A stretch of DNA of 64,000 bases from Chimonanthus salicifolius (Eukaryota > Streptophyta > Magnoliopsida > Laurales > Calycanthaceae). A model generated the notes under the pieces. It was given only the letters and a program-made list of their open reading frames with translations, ran no database searches and had not been told where the DNA came from. Below, one piece after another: positions 1 through 10,723 of the stretch; positions within the stretch are counted from its first letter, which is position 1, and every line of letters starts with the position of its first letter. The stretch spans positions 3,224,001-3,288,000 of the forward strand of contig CM023534.1 in NCBI GenBank assembly GCA_013350335.1, given 5' to 3'. Both the position numbers and the translations under genes were made by a program.

Positions 1-22
1 GAGAGAGAGAGAGAGAGAGAGA
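1..22. repeat. (GA)n microsatellite at window edge
   Basis: Perfect GA dinucleotide run that is cut by the window edge. On the minus strand it is a CT tract that starts about 7 bases inside the first visible intron of the RBR ligase gene. Confidence 0.9.
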
Positions 23-29
23 AACCAAC

Positions 30-925
30 CTGCATTTCATGAACAAGCATCCGTCGACCCTGTCCACATAAAAGCCACACTTGGGGCACCTCTGCCACTT
101 CTTCTCCTCGGCCAGCTTCATCAACATTATGTCCTCTCTCTCCCTCTCATTCTTATTCAATCTCTGAAATTCATTGCAATCGATGTCTGAATGCCAAGGA
201 ACCTTGCAACGAGCGCAGAACAATCTCCGGCAATGCGGGCACTCAGACTCCAGTATGTCATCCGCATCTTCCCCCCTTTCATCCACCAAAAGCCCTGAGC
301 AGTCCTTAAATGGACAGTAGAACTTCATTGGTTCAAGAATTAATGATTCACAGAGAATAGAACCCCACCTATCAAGTACCTCCGGAGGGAGGATTGGACA
401 GCAGAATTCAAACTCCAATACCCCTTTGCAGTGCGACTCCGGGCACCTCACCATTGTGGAATTCTCTTCTACTCTTGCAGTTATGTGCCCACAAATGCAA
501 TCCGAGCAGAACACATGCAAGCAACCATTTATCTCAAAAACCTCAGTGGGTTCCTTTGCTTCCATGCAAATCTTGCAGAAAATGGTATCAGGGTTTGGTT
601 TGGTATTCGAAGACTCTCCGATTTCTGCGAAGAAGCTGTTTCCATGTATTTCCTGTAATGGGGTGGAGGGTTTTACTTGGGAAAGACTGAGGACTTTCCG
701 GGGTTGTTCACCTGCCTCATCTGAGAAACTGATGGCTTTCATCTCTTGGTGAGACGACGGGAAGTTCGATGTTGGACCATTTTCGCAGATTTCTTCTCGC
801 AAGAGTGACGCAGTTATAGCTTCTTCCATCATAGCTTCTTCCACCGCCATTTCGTCTATGGAGTCCATGCATACCTTGATGAATATTGCATCATCTTCTC
901 CCTCTGAAAAGTGTTCATCTTCCAT
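30..925 (-). CDS. RBR-type E3 ubiquitin ligase, 5' exon (partial)
   Basis: The first exon encodes 298 residues and ends at a GT donor (29-28) inside an Arg/Ser codon; the rest lies left of the window. An in-frame TGA precedes the ATG at 925 in the leader, so this is the first possible Met. RING1 occupies about residues 117-168 (C-x2-C at 117/120, then CLHVFC, CSDC and CPESHC). The IBR follows at about 183-250 (FYCPFKDC, ECPHC, CARCKVPWH). RING2 begins with CPKCGF at 280, is cut after FMKC, and the catalytic RING2 Cys is not in view. RBR ligases take ubiquitin from an E2 onto that RING2 Cys before passing it to the substrate. The acidic N-terminus (about 1-110) matches nothing I recognise. The gene resembles the small plant RBR proteins (RSL1-like) rather than ARIADNE; the substrate is unknown. 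Confidence 0.88.
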
Positions 926-1524
926 CTTCTCCTTCCTGCGGCTGCTTGTTATTTTGTTTTCTCTTCCGGGATCTTTTCAATCTTTACTACTCCTATTCAA
1001 GGACTCAGGAACTTGGGAACTGGGGAGACACGTTTGGAAAATTTTGTGTTCAATTATAGCCCTTCTTGAACAAGGAAGATTCGAATTTGGGTATTTTGAT
1101 AGAGCGTGGTAAACTCATAGAAATCTGAAAGGATTACATTTACAATTTTACATATAATTTCTTTTAAATTGTGTTGTTCTACATCTCTTACAGACTATAA
1201 TTTAAAATAGAAACTGTGTCTCAATAATAGAAAAAAAAAAAATCATCAGCATTTCATTTCATCTAGCATCCACTTGTTTACTTTAATTGTCAAAAAAAGT
1301 TATACTCTGTGTATCTAATGTGCAGAGAAAAAATTGACAGCAAATCGTATCATTTACTTTAGTAAAGTAAAAAAGCTAAAGATTCAACTAAGTCACATCA
1401 CGTTGAAAGAATACCTTAAGATTCAAATTTAAAATAAAAAGCTTTTAATTATTAAATTTATACAACAGTGAAATAAGTATTAATTTTAATATATTAAAAA
1501 CAACTAATAGCCATTTTTTTTTAA

Positions 1525-1668
1525 TTTAAGTGTAAGAAATGCATGATCTAACGTAAAATCTTTACGAGTGAACCCACTATCTCTAGGATATACCAAAGTT
1601 GGATCATAGAGTTTCGAACCCAGAACCTTTCGCTTTCTCACACATGAAGCAACCAATTAAACTAGAGA
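1525..1668 (-). mobile_element. tRNA-derived SINE-like copy
   Basis: Read on the minus strand, a Pol III A-box-like TAGTTTAATTGG (1653-1664) is followed about 35 bases on by a B-box GGGTTCGAAAC (1611-1621). Then comes a conserved stretch containing 'ACTTTGGTATA' and 'AGTGGGTTCACTCGT'. The same order of motifs occurs in the plus-strand copy at 40090-40258. No clear A-tail or target duplication was found, so the ends are approximate. Confidence 0.55.
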
Positions 1669-2675
1669 TTTTAATTTTTAATTATGATAACTAATAAAAT
1701 CCTTGGCATATTATATGTCAACCGATAAATATATAATTTTTTTGTTACCACAAGTAAAAAATGGCTTTATGTTACATGAGAATAACTCTTTGTGAGAAGT
1801 CCTTTATGCTTTAGATTTTATATTTTTTTATACTTATAAATCTAACCTGACTATGTTGACCAGAGAGTGACATATATAGTCCCAGTTTAATTTCTTTATT
1901 AGTTAAATTTTTTTAAGAAAAATCTTCATAATTTCATTATTTGACATGATTGAAGTTTTTTTATTAACTTGTCCAAGAGTTTTTCCTTCACTTTAGAGGG
2001 CTTTCCACCTTTAAATCGGTGCTCTCAGTGATATATGATTTTTACATTTTTTACTTATTTTATCTTTTAATTTACACATAAAAGAGAAAAAATCATAAGA
2101 TTTTCCAACACATTTCACGGTCAATTTTTGCACTTCAATTTTTAATAAGTGTGGAATGATATGACTCTTTCAAATTTCAATATTCATCCATGCTTCATGT
2201 TGATCCCACTATTTACCAATTTAAACCTTTTGCCAATCATTTTTTTAAATCATTTGACTTAGTTTATTTCATATCATTTTGGTTAAAACAGACTAAAATC
2301 ATTAAAAGAAATTAAAAACATAGAAATGCTTTTATTTTTTATTTTAAATGCATACTTACTTAAAATGAAAAAAAAAATAACAAAGATAAATTAACATTTG
2401 AGCTACAAAATATCGTTGAGAATAAAAAATAGAGTACCTATGTCACCGGTTCAAAAAATGTGGATAATTTTACATTGACTTTATTTATGAGTGATTTTGA
2501 TGCTTGAAAAGAAAATTGGTGTAATATTATAAAACATTCTCTTGTAATTTTAATTAGGCCATTTAAAACTTTCATGCATAATAATCTTGAAATGCAATTA
2601 GGATCTTTCAATTTTTCATGCAAAAACTAAATTAGAAGAGTTCACTTAGCAAGAGCTAGGGTTGAAACTTTGGTT

Positions 2676-2767
2676 CAGGGGTCTAAAATTCGGTATCGGT
2701 CCATACATATCATACACGATTCAGCCCATATATATCATATTGGCCGATACATATATTTGCACTCCTG
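2676..2767. mobile_element. hAT-type miniature inverted-repeat element with perfect TSD
   Basis: The 92-bp element starts CAGGGGTCTAAAATTC and ends with GTATCGGCC-like and CACTCCTG sequence inverted. It is flanked on both sides by the identical 8-mer CTTTGGTT (2668-2675 and 2768-2775). An 8-bp duplication with CAGGG-type ends is the hAT signature. It has no coding capacity. The interior carries the TATCGG..GGCCGATA motif shared with 42623-42749 and the array at 9090-9568. Confidence 0.85.
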
Positions 2768-4366
2768 CTTTGGTTAGATTTTAACATGACCCACATAACT
2801 TGACCTAAAAAATAAGTAGGATGAGTTGGATATTTTTTATTTTAGGGTTGGATTGGCCAAATTGAGTGGCAGAAGTTGGAATCCCGTTTTCTTATAAATA
2901 AAGACTTGGAGTCTTCGATGAATAATAAGTTTTGAAAATAATTGACCAAAGTCTCTACCGGTTTAGTCTTTATTAACACCTCTCCATTTATTTTTCTCAT
3001 CCTTAATTATATTTTATTTACACAAGTCAATTGAGCCTAATCAAGTCTATTCTGATAGTTCTTTATACGATACATGCTCTTTCATAGAAAAACAAAGAGA
3101 GGTTTTCCCATTGGAAAGTCCATGGAGCAACCATCCATTTGTGGACTGATGGAATTCAATTTGCAAGATGATCTTCTCATCTATAGAAGAAAGTAAATAT
3201 TTTAAAATGTTAAAAATCTTAACAAGTACAAGAAAAGAACAGATTAAAATTAATTATAACAAATTTAATCTTAAAGACAAGTGTGAGAGAGAAGAAACTC
3301 ATGCAACCCATCATCGGATGGCAGAAAAGGGTGAGACAGATGTTGAGGTTTTTCCTACCACATAGAAACAACAATAGCAAAAGAGAAAGAATAGAAGGAA
3401 GAAAATCAACACAATGAATCAAATCATAAGATTTATTTGCATAAGATGCCATGTGAAATTACAAAATTATGTTTAATAATAATAAAAAAAAAATCGGCTC
3501 GAGGACTCGATCCGCGACCGGATCGACAACACATCTCTGATGATCAAACTCTACAGCCTAACAAAACAGAGATAGGAATGGAGAAACAGAGACTCGGGCA
3601 GGGACATGGGAGGAGACTGCACTGGAAATGCTGCAGCAGTGAACGGCTGTAGTGACAGGAAACTGATCGTTAATTAGAATTATATTGGTAAATATGAGAA
3701 GAAACTTTTCAGATGTTGCATGAAAAATTAATTTATGAAATGAGGTCCATTTCTGACCTGAACAGAAATCTTTCACTGTGATTTAGCTTAATTTTAATAT
3801 GATCCTAACATACTTATCCAATGATTTATTAATCTTAAAAAAGCAAGGCTAACATAATTTAATGGATTCCATTTTTAATATTATGGTAGTTCCTCTGATA
3901 ATTTATACATCCATATAACTTTTTGGGCATCTGCCCGACTAAGCCCCTGACAGCATTATAAATGCTGGTAGATTTCTTATTTGATACTTTAATGGAGAAC
4001 ACTTTAAAAAAGGAAAAATAATTAAGGATAGGTATCAATGTGGAATACACTTGCGAAAACGGTATCAAATGAACACCAAACAGACCCCCTGGATATTGCC
4101 TTCATATAAAATCTTTCATGGAGGTTGTAATCAAGTTTGAAGAGCCTGTCTGTGTTTATACAAAGAAGAAGAAAGAACCAAACACATAATATAACAGTAA
4201 ATACATTTTTAAGTGCTGAAAAACCTGGATTTATTGTTTCAGTTCATTGCATCATGCCAACACCAACCTAATGTCACTCAAGTTAGGGGGCCGACTCAAT
4301 ATTCATCACCATAATCTTCTTGATTTCTCAATGCAATACACTATACCAAAATAGTTGGAAACACCC

Positions 4367-6949
4367 TCATCGCCCCTTTGGATTGACCATCTGTGAGAAA
4401 ACTGCAGCATGTAGGTCTGAATCCTCGCTCATCTCGCTGTCGCCACTGATGCTTAAGTCAGTATTGTGGCCACTCAAACTGCTATCATGGGCAGAAGCAT
4501 CAGACCCAATTGTTCTACTGGCATCACCATCTTGCAATTGGAGTGCAAATTCTAGATTCCACAAGACGTCTCCCATTGAGGGTCTGTCAATACCATGGTC
4601 TGCCAGGCATTTCAACGCCGTGTCTGTGAACTTCTTTAAGCACTCAGGTTGGATCTTGCCTTTAACCAAAGGATCAATGATGTCCTCAAGACTCCCCTTC
4701 CTATGGTTATGTAGAGCCCAATCTGCAAGACTAACTTGTTCCCTTGACAGACTTGGATTGAGAGCTGGTCTGGCACAGAGGACCTCAAATAGAACGACGC
4801 CAAATGAGTAAACATCAGATTTTTCTGTAAGTTGTTGTCGTCTGAAGTACTCTGGATCCAAATAGCCAAAACTACCTTTCACCACTGTACTGACATGGGT
4901 CTGATTGAGGTTCGGACCTGTTTTGGATAGCCCAAAATCAGAAACTTTAGCGACCCATTTCTCATCAACAAGAATGTTAGTAGTCTTGACATCTCTGTGA
5001 ATGATTGTGTACTTGGCACCGGTATGGAGGTAGTGAAGTCCCCTAGCAGCTCCAATGCAAATCTCTAAGCGCTGATTCCATGAGACAGGAGGATTGTTGC
5101 TCTTGTACAAGTGCTCCCTCAGAGTCCCATGAGCCATGTAGTCATAAACCAAGATCATCTCATCCTTTTCATCACAGTATCCAATCAAAGAAACCAGATG
5201 CTTGTGTCTCAGCTTAGAAAGCATCTCAATCTCTGTCTGGAACTCATTAAGACCCTGCTCTGAAGAGGGGTTTGCTCTTTTAATAGCTACTTTAGTCCCT
5301 CCATCTATAACTCCTCTGTAGACCTTCCCAAAGCCTCCTACTCCAATGACGAGAGACTCATCAAAGTTCTTCGTACCCTGTTTTATCTCGTAGAAGGAGA
5401 AATGCCTGCAAAGGCTGACGGCCAAGGAAGACAAGTGACTGCTCTCAGAACTCTTGCCCGAGATTGTGGACTTGCCTCCTGTTGTATGGGAGTTGGACGC
5501 TCCATAGAGTGGCAACCAGCCAGACCTGCCACCAGATGTCGCGGCAAAGCTTCGCTTCTGACGTTGATAAACAACAATGCAGATGGCACACACTAGGCCA
5601 AAAGCAGCGGCACCACCAGCAGCCCCACCGAGCACATTGACCCTACTCTGGGAGTTAGATCGAGTGGCTTCTTCCAGTGATTCAGCTTCTGCTTCAAGGA
5701 GCATTGCCGAAAGCTCTGGATTTGGGCCAGCCAAGTTCCCTGTCGAATCATTCATCTTGAAGATCTCCAATCCATTGAGAAGTGCATCATAGTACTGGGG
5801 CCTTTCACCTATTGAGGGGTGTAGAGCAACCCATAATTGATCATCACCAGGCCCATCGGCAACATGCACAGCATAATCCTTGTAAATAGGCACATACTGC
5901 GATTCTGTCCAAGCAAAAACATCAGCTGTTTGCTCTGCTGTCTGGTTGTTAATGAAAATGTCAAAAACTCTCTGATTGACTTTTTCCATAAAAGGCTCGC
6001 AGAAATGAAGTCTGACTAAGTATGTGAAATTCGCATCAACTTGGAAGATCCATGTCAGGTTATAATTCATGTTTACTGTCATATTCGGCCCCATAGATCT
6101 CATCGTACTGTAGACATCAGTTGGAGCCATGTATGTGGGTGTTGTCTCTGTGTATCGGATTTTAATCTTGGAATCAGCTGATGAAGTGACACCAAATCCA
6201 GCACCATATAGATATGGGGTATCATCATACCAAGTTCGACTCAGACCTGAGTCATTACTTGCTGGGATGAACTGCCCGCCAACATTAAGCCTATACATTG
6301 TCTGCAAAGCTGAGGTTGCAACTTCAGTAGTCTCATCAGAAAACCCAACCAGTGCTGCCGGAGCTGCGAAGAGATCCGGCATTGGAATTACCTCAATTCC
6401 GTTGATGAAAGCGTACGAACCGCTGTGTCCAGTAAAAGGTGTGAATGTGAGTTTGATGGTCTTGGAGGCTGGAGTCACGGCAAATTCTCTGATTATGTAG
6501 GCCTGGGTGAAAGCTCGTGCTGTGAGGGCAGCACTGAAATTCTTAAGGAGTGTGACCCCATCAAGAACGACATTGAAATATGCATCAGAGACATTTAGGC
6601 CTGCGTATGAGGCTGGGTAAAAATGAAGCCGGACCCAGTTCCTCTTTCCTGCAGACACAGGCAACTCATACGACGCTTCCTTGTTGAAGACTCTTGCCGA
6701 CATGTATGGTATCGTCGAAGGCAGAGACACGTCCTGATAATCAGCCATCCCTTCAATCGAACCATCCGATGAGAGAAGGAACTTCGACTTTGAATCTCCA
6801 GTCCATTTCCGGTTGTCCGCATCAACACCACCATCAGAAGAACCACAGCTTAGTAGGATCGGATCAGGATCTCCATTCAACCCATTTGCGAGATTGAAAA
6901 GGAATGAGAGGAAAACAAGAAAAAATAGGAAGTGGGTTTTGATTTGCAT
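4367..6949 (-). CDS. ANX: Malectin-like receptor kinase, CrRLK1L family (ANXUR/FERONIA clade)
   Basis: Intronless CDS of 860 residues, the usual size and structure for CrRLK1L genes. The ATG at 6949 is chosen because the frame upstream offers no ATG and the resulting N-terminus is a clean signal peptide (about 1-23). The tandem malectin-like ectodomain spans about 30-400 (NGIEVIPMPDLF, NGLEIFKMN). The single transmembrane helix is at about 440-461. The cytosolic kinase spans about 530-805: glycine loop GVGGFGKV 536-543, Lys557 in VAIK, HRD 651-653, DFG 671-673, DPE 698-700. The C-terminus ends in FSQMVNPKGR, as in FERONIA and ANXUR. Juxtamembrane STISGKS and 'LNEFQTEIEML..LRHKHL' look closer to ANXUR1/2 than to FERONIA. 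Members sense RALF peptides at the plasma membrane and control cell-wall integrity; ANXUR acts in pollen tubes. All catalytic residues are present and nothing is broken. The ANX assignment within the clade is from memory. Confidence 0.93.
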   Translation of the reverse strand: MQIKTHFLFFLVFLSFLFNLANGLNGDPDPILLSCGSSDGGVDADNRKWTGDSKSKFLLSSDGSIEGMADYQDVSLPSTIPYMSARVFNKEASYELPVSAGKRNWVRLHFYPASYAGLNVSDAYFNVVLDGVTLLKNFSAALTARAFTQAYIIREFAVTPASKTIKLTFTPFTGHSGSYAFINGIEVIPMPDLFAAPAALVGFSDETTEVATSALQTMYRLNVGGQFIPASNDSGLSRTWYDDTPYLYGAGFGVTSSADSKIKIRYTETTPTYMAPTDVYSTMRSMGPNMTVNMNYNLTWIFQVDANFTYLVRLHFCEPFMEKVNQRVFDIFINNQTAEQTADVFAWTESQYVPIYKDYAVHVADGPGDDQLWVALHPSIGERPQYYDALLNGLEIFKMNDSTGNLAGPNPELSAMLLEAEAESLEEATRSNSQSRVNVLGGAAGGAAAFGLVCAICIVVYQRQKRSFAATSGGRSGWLPLYGASNSHTTGGKSTISGKSSESSHLSSLAVSLCRHFSFYEIKQGTKNFDESLVIGVGGFGKVYRGVIDGGTKVAIKRANPSSEQGLNEFQTEIEMLSKLRHKHLVSLIGYCDEKDEMILVYDYMAHGTLREHLYKSNNPPVSWNQRLEICIGAARGLHYLHTGAKYTIIHRDVKTTNILVDEKWVAKVSDFGLSKTGPNLNQTHVSTVVKGSFGYLDPEYFRRQQLTEKSDVYSFGVVLFEVLCARPALNPSLSREQVSLADWALHNHRKGSLEDIIDPLVKGKIQPECLKKFTDTALKCLADHGIDRPSMGDVLWNLEFALQLQDGDASRTIGSDASAHDSSLSGHNTDLSISGDSEMSEDSDLHAAVFSQMVNPKGR

Positions 6950-9089
6950 GACTGTAGAGTGAAACCTAGAGGCGAAATGAGGAAACAAAGTATACAATAA
7001 ATTGAATGTATGTCAATTGCTTGGAGCGTACAGGAAAACAGGGAGAGGACAAGGACAATAGGGCGTTGAGAGAAGAGGGATTGGTTTTCCTGTACGCCCA
7101 GAGAACAGGAAACCGACTTCTGGACTCTCTTCCCTATCCTCAGGTGACTGGGTTATGCCACAATCCCATTGGAAATAAACCTGGATCTCTTGGAGCAGAA
7201 CCAGGTAGAGGAGGAAGACCAGAGAGAGAAAGAAAGAGAGAGGTTTCTATCCTTTTTTTGTCTTCGAAACAGGATCTTGCAAATTTCAAGGGAGGAAGTA
7301 AGGATTAGGTGAAAATGAGCGATTGAGAAGAAAAAGGGAGTTTTTGGGGTCATTGAATGGTTAGGAAACGCGTACAGAGCATGAAATGAGAGAGAGGCTT
7401 TTGACTCGTCGACCGTTAATTTCGGTTTCAGTTCGCGCGAAACTTAAAAAAGGAAGACGTTGAAGTTATTGGCCACAGCATTTCCATTTTGTATAGTTGT
7501 TGTGAGACCCACCTCCGATGGCCATCATCATTATCCTAATCTTTATCATATTTGTTTAGAGGAGTATCTGAATATTTATTTTTCGAATATTTTATACAAT
7601 TTGGGTTAATTTAAGACTCTACTTTTTAATTCAACTAATATCTAATTTATCATTTCATTTATTTTTTAAAATATAATTCTTTTTAATTTGAACCAACCAG
7701 ATCAAATCAAATTATCAGTTTGCCTATCTAATAAGTAGAACATTGAGTCTATATAATATACATTACAATTATTTGTTTTAATAAAAAAAGCTTTAAAATT
7801 TCTTTGCAATCTCAAACATTTTATTCAATTTTGATTGGGTGATGGGCTTCCAAGTTGGATTTTTTGCTTGGGCTCAAAGGGTAAAGAATGATTCTAGCAT
7901 TGACCCCAAGGGTATAAAAAAGGGTGAGGCCGATATATCAGCAGATAAATTTCTCTCTCTTTCGATATTTTCATTTATTTGTATTTTGGTCCAAAACTTT
8001 TATGGTAATTTCAGAAAATTTGAGACTTCTCAAAAATATAATTTTTCATTAAATATCGGTCATATACATATTCAAATTATTTATTTAAGTTTCAAATACG
8101 ATAAATATTAAAATTAACAACAAAATGAAGAGAAATGATAAAAAAATTAAAATTATGAAAAAGTATGTAAGAATTTTTTGATAAATTTAGTGATTAAGCA
8201 TTTTACATACTTTTATACTAATTTAAGATAAAATAATTAATAATAAATATTTAAGATCTCCTTTAAAAGCTAACATCATCAAATTAAATTTATATGTTTA
8301 ATATTATATTTTCTATCACTTGTTAACCTAACATCTATGCATGTTACATCCATCTCAAATTCCAATTATTAATTCCAATTGTAAATGTCATTGACAAATT
8401 CATCTTAAATTTTACTTCTTAAATTTAATTTGACCCTCGCATTCATGATCGACATCTAATTAAAGAAATATTTTACCATCAATAACATAAGTCTCTTAAG
8501 AAATAAAAGTACAAAATAATAATCAAAATACAAAATTCTAGAAAGTAAGATCCCAATTTTAATAAAATTCTATTAAAAATTATGAAAAAGTATGTAAGAA
8601 ATTTACGATAAATTTAGTGATTAGTATTATGATTTTTTAAAATGTTTGTTGTATTTTAATCTATCTAATTTTTTAAATTCTTAATCTTAGAGGCAAAAAT
8701 TTTAATGGATTTCAAGATAATATATTAAATCTAATTAATAATGGTTGGTGCTAATACTTCAAAGTTGAAAACTTGAATTACTTGAGTTTCACCAAATACA
8801 TCAAAGTTTGACCAAATTTTACTTACAAGAATAAAAACTTACAGGAAATGATGATCTATCTATGAAAAATACCTTGAACGGATTGAATCTTCTAAAATCA
8901 GTCAAATATACACTCTTTTCCAATGAAACCGGATGAAGGGAATGTGAGATGGGGATGGAGTTAGAAAAATCGCCGTTGGATCAGTGGGTTTGTAAATGAC
9001 TCAGTGTCTGAATCATTCAATGTATAACGGTTTTAATAATAGAAGAGTTTGGCCGGTTTTGATTCACGAGTTTTCAAAAAATTAATAAA

Positions 9090-9568
9090 AAAGGCCAAAA
9101 CCCTCTAAAAATAAAAACCGCTTAAAAACTGATAAATAGAAATATCAACCGATATTGTTTATCGATAAACGGTAGATATATCGGTTGATATTCAAACATA
9201 ATATCACCGATATCGTGTGGGGCGCACAACTGATATCGATTTTTTTTTTTTAAAGCACTCTTTCCAGACCGATAAAAACAATATCAACCGATATGTCAAC
9301 CGATAAACGGTCCGACGATATATTGGCTGTATCGAGCGATATTCGTTTTTTTTTTTTTTTAGAAGGAAATAAATTTTAAAAATCGATTTTTATACATATC
9401 GGCCGATATGGTGACGGATATTTTGTACCGATCATTGGTCATATCGGCCGATAACCTTTTTGTACGGCCGATACATCACGTATCGGCCGATATTGTTCGG
9501 CCTTAAAAACCGATACATATAGGCCGATACATTTTGTATCGACCGATATTATAACCCCTGATACCGGA
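9090..9568. repeat. Array of TATCGGCCGATA-type palindromic repeats
   Basis: This stretch contains more than a dozen copies or near copies of short palindromes, such as ATATCGGCCGATAT, TCAACCGATA and TATCGATAAACGG, separated by poly-T and A/T tracts. Its right side ends in ATAACCCCTG (9551-9560), the inverse of the CAGGGGT end of the hAT-type miniature elements at 2676 and 42623, so it is probably a longer or nested relative. No matching left end was found. Confidence 0.6.
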
Positions 9569-10073
9569 CCCTCAAAAAATACATACTATTAATAAAAATA
9601 TATAATATGCTCAGCATGTGTATACTTAAGTTATTAAGCTCAAATTCTTGCTAAATGTTGCTTGTTTTGATGTTCATAATCAAATTTTTCCTCCATTCAT
9701 TTGGATAGAAAATTCTTCCCCTCAATCAAATTTAATTAATTTTATGAATTTCTCATTGTAAAATTAATATCAAATAACTTCTAATAAAATCAAGAGCACG
9801 GAAAAGATTCTAGACAAACCTAACCATGCAACTTTTGAAATCAAAAGAACAAAACAAGTTCTAGATAGGGCAAGGCTATTAGGTAAATTATTTAAAATAA
9901 AGGAAAACAATTTTCATTTTAAATAAAAACAATAAATGAAAAAACATCAAAATTACATCATTTGGGGTGTACCAAAGCATAGTTCACTTCTCATTCTTTC
10001 TTCCAAAAACACATTCATTAGAGGCACCGACATCCAAACAAGGCAATCATGCATTTCAAGTTCCCACACCCAC

Positions 10074-10100
10074 AGTGTGTGTGTATATATATATATATAT
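10074..10100. repeat. (GT)n(AT)n microsatellite
   Basis: A short GT run passes directly into an AT run. It is a simple-sequence tract with no other structure. Confidence 0.85.
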
Positions 10101-10184
10101 GGACAATCCACTACCGAATTAAAATTGTAGGTAACCGAGCAGCCCTAACTACACACTTCGCCTCTCATACATACACCATCAAAT

Positions 10185-10310
10185 TTTGTCATGCCCAAGT
10201 TAAGAGACCTTGACTAATCCTCGGGCTACCCACACACCGGGTAACTCACCTTTGAAGTAGAGTGAGAGTTGAACTCAGGACTCACTCCAACCCCTTTGGA
10301 TTATACATAC
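10185..10310 (-). mobile_element. SINE-like copy (same family as 22120-22328)
   Basis: On the minus strand the order AAAGGGGTTGG, GAGTTCAACTC (B-box-like), GTGTGTGGGTAG and GAGGATTAGTC parallels the plus-strand copy at 22120-22328, which has GGGGTTGGCC, GAATTCAATTC, GTGTGTGAATC and GGGGATTAGTC. The closing GAGGATTAGTC resembles a widespread plant SINE (Au-like). No poly-A tail or clear target duplication is left. Confidence 0.5.
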
Positions 10311-10723
10311 ACTATCAATTGACATACGATGATCAAACCCAGCATGCCTCCAAACTGGTCAAACCAACTTAGATGGTGCGCATGCACACATCTCTTTCAG
10401 TTCTAACTTTCTCACTCGATTCTACCAAAACTTGTCCACCGTCAAGAAATGACCTAACCATAAGATAATTATAGCTTGTAGAATCATCATATAACTCAGA
10501 TTCAATTGTGAAACATCAGGAGTCTAAAAATCAAGATGCTCATAACGACAAGCACCTAACATAGAAAAACAACAAGCACAGATAAAATACGAGAATCTTT
10601 CAAATGTTGTACCTTAAAATTAAAAGGGTAGCTGTAATCATTACAAACAAAACATAGAAGACTAGATGGTAAGTTGTGAATAAGCTAAACAGGAAATGCA
10701 ACCAAAAATGGACTGAAGGAAAA

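Larger units (their letters stand above)
926..4366. other. Intergenic spacer, no gene seen
   Basis: This AT-rich spacer lies between the divergent-side leader of the RBR gene and the 3' end of the receptor kinase gene. Apart from a SINE-like copy (about 1525-1668) and an hAT-type miniature element (2676-2767), I see no coding exon, tRNA or other RNA gene. Open frames such as those near 3168-3652 lack codon structure or family resemblance. Bases 4200-4366 are probably 3' UTR of the kinase gene. Confidence 0.6.
6950..10723. other. Receptor-kinase leader and repeat-rich spacer, no gene seen
   Basis: About 6950-7340 is probably the 5' leader of the receptor kinase gene; on the minus strand 7208-7242 is pyrimidine-rich (CT), common in plant leaders. 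Beyond it the spacer is AT-rich and holds the GGCCGATA array (9090-9568), a GT/AT microsatellite (10074-10100) and a SINE-like copy (10185-10310). Bases 10600-10723 are probably eL18 3' UTR. I see no exon or RNA gene here. Confidence 0.55.

Noticed and set aside
1607..1664. tRNA-like A- and B-box sequence
   Set aside because: A cloverleaf cannot be drawn and the same string recurs at 40097-40150; it is SINE sequence rather than a tRNA gene.
3168..3652. Overlapping open frames on both strands
   Set aside because: No family resemblance, AT-rich codons, no splice-linked partner; judged chance frames.
5402..6500. Plus-strand open frames opposite the receptor kinase
   Set aside because: They are antisense shadows of a well-conserved kinase CDS and have no family resemblance.
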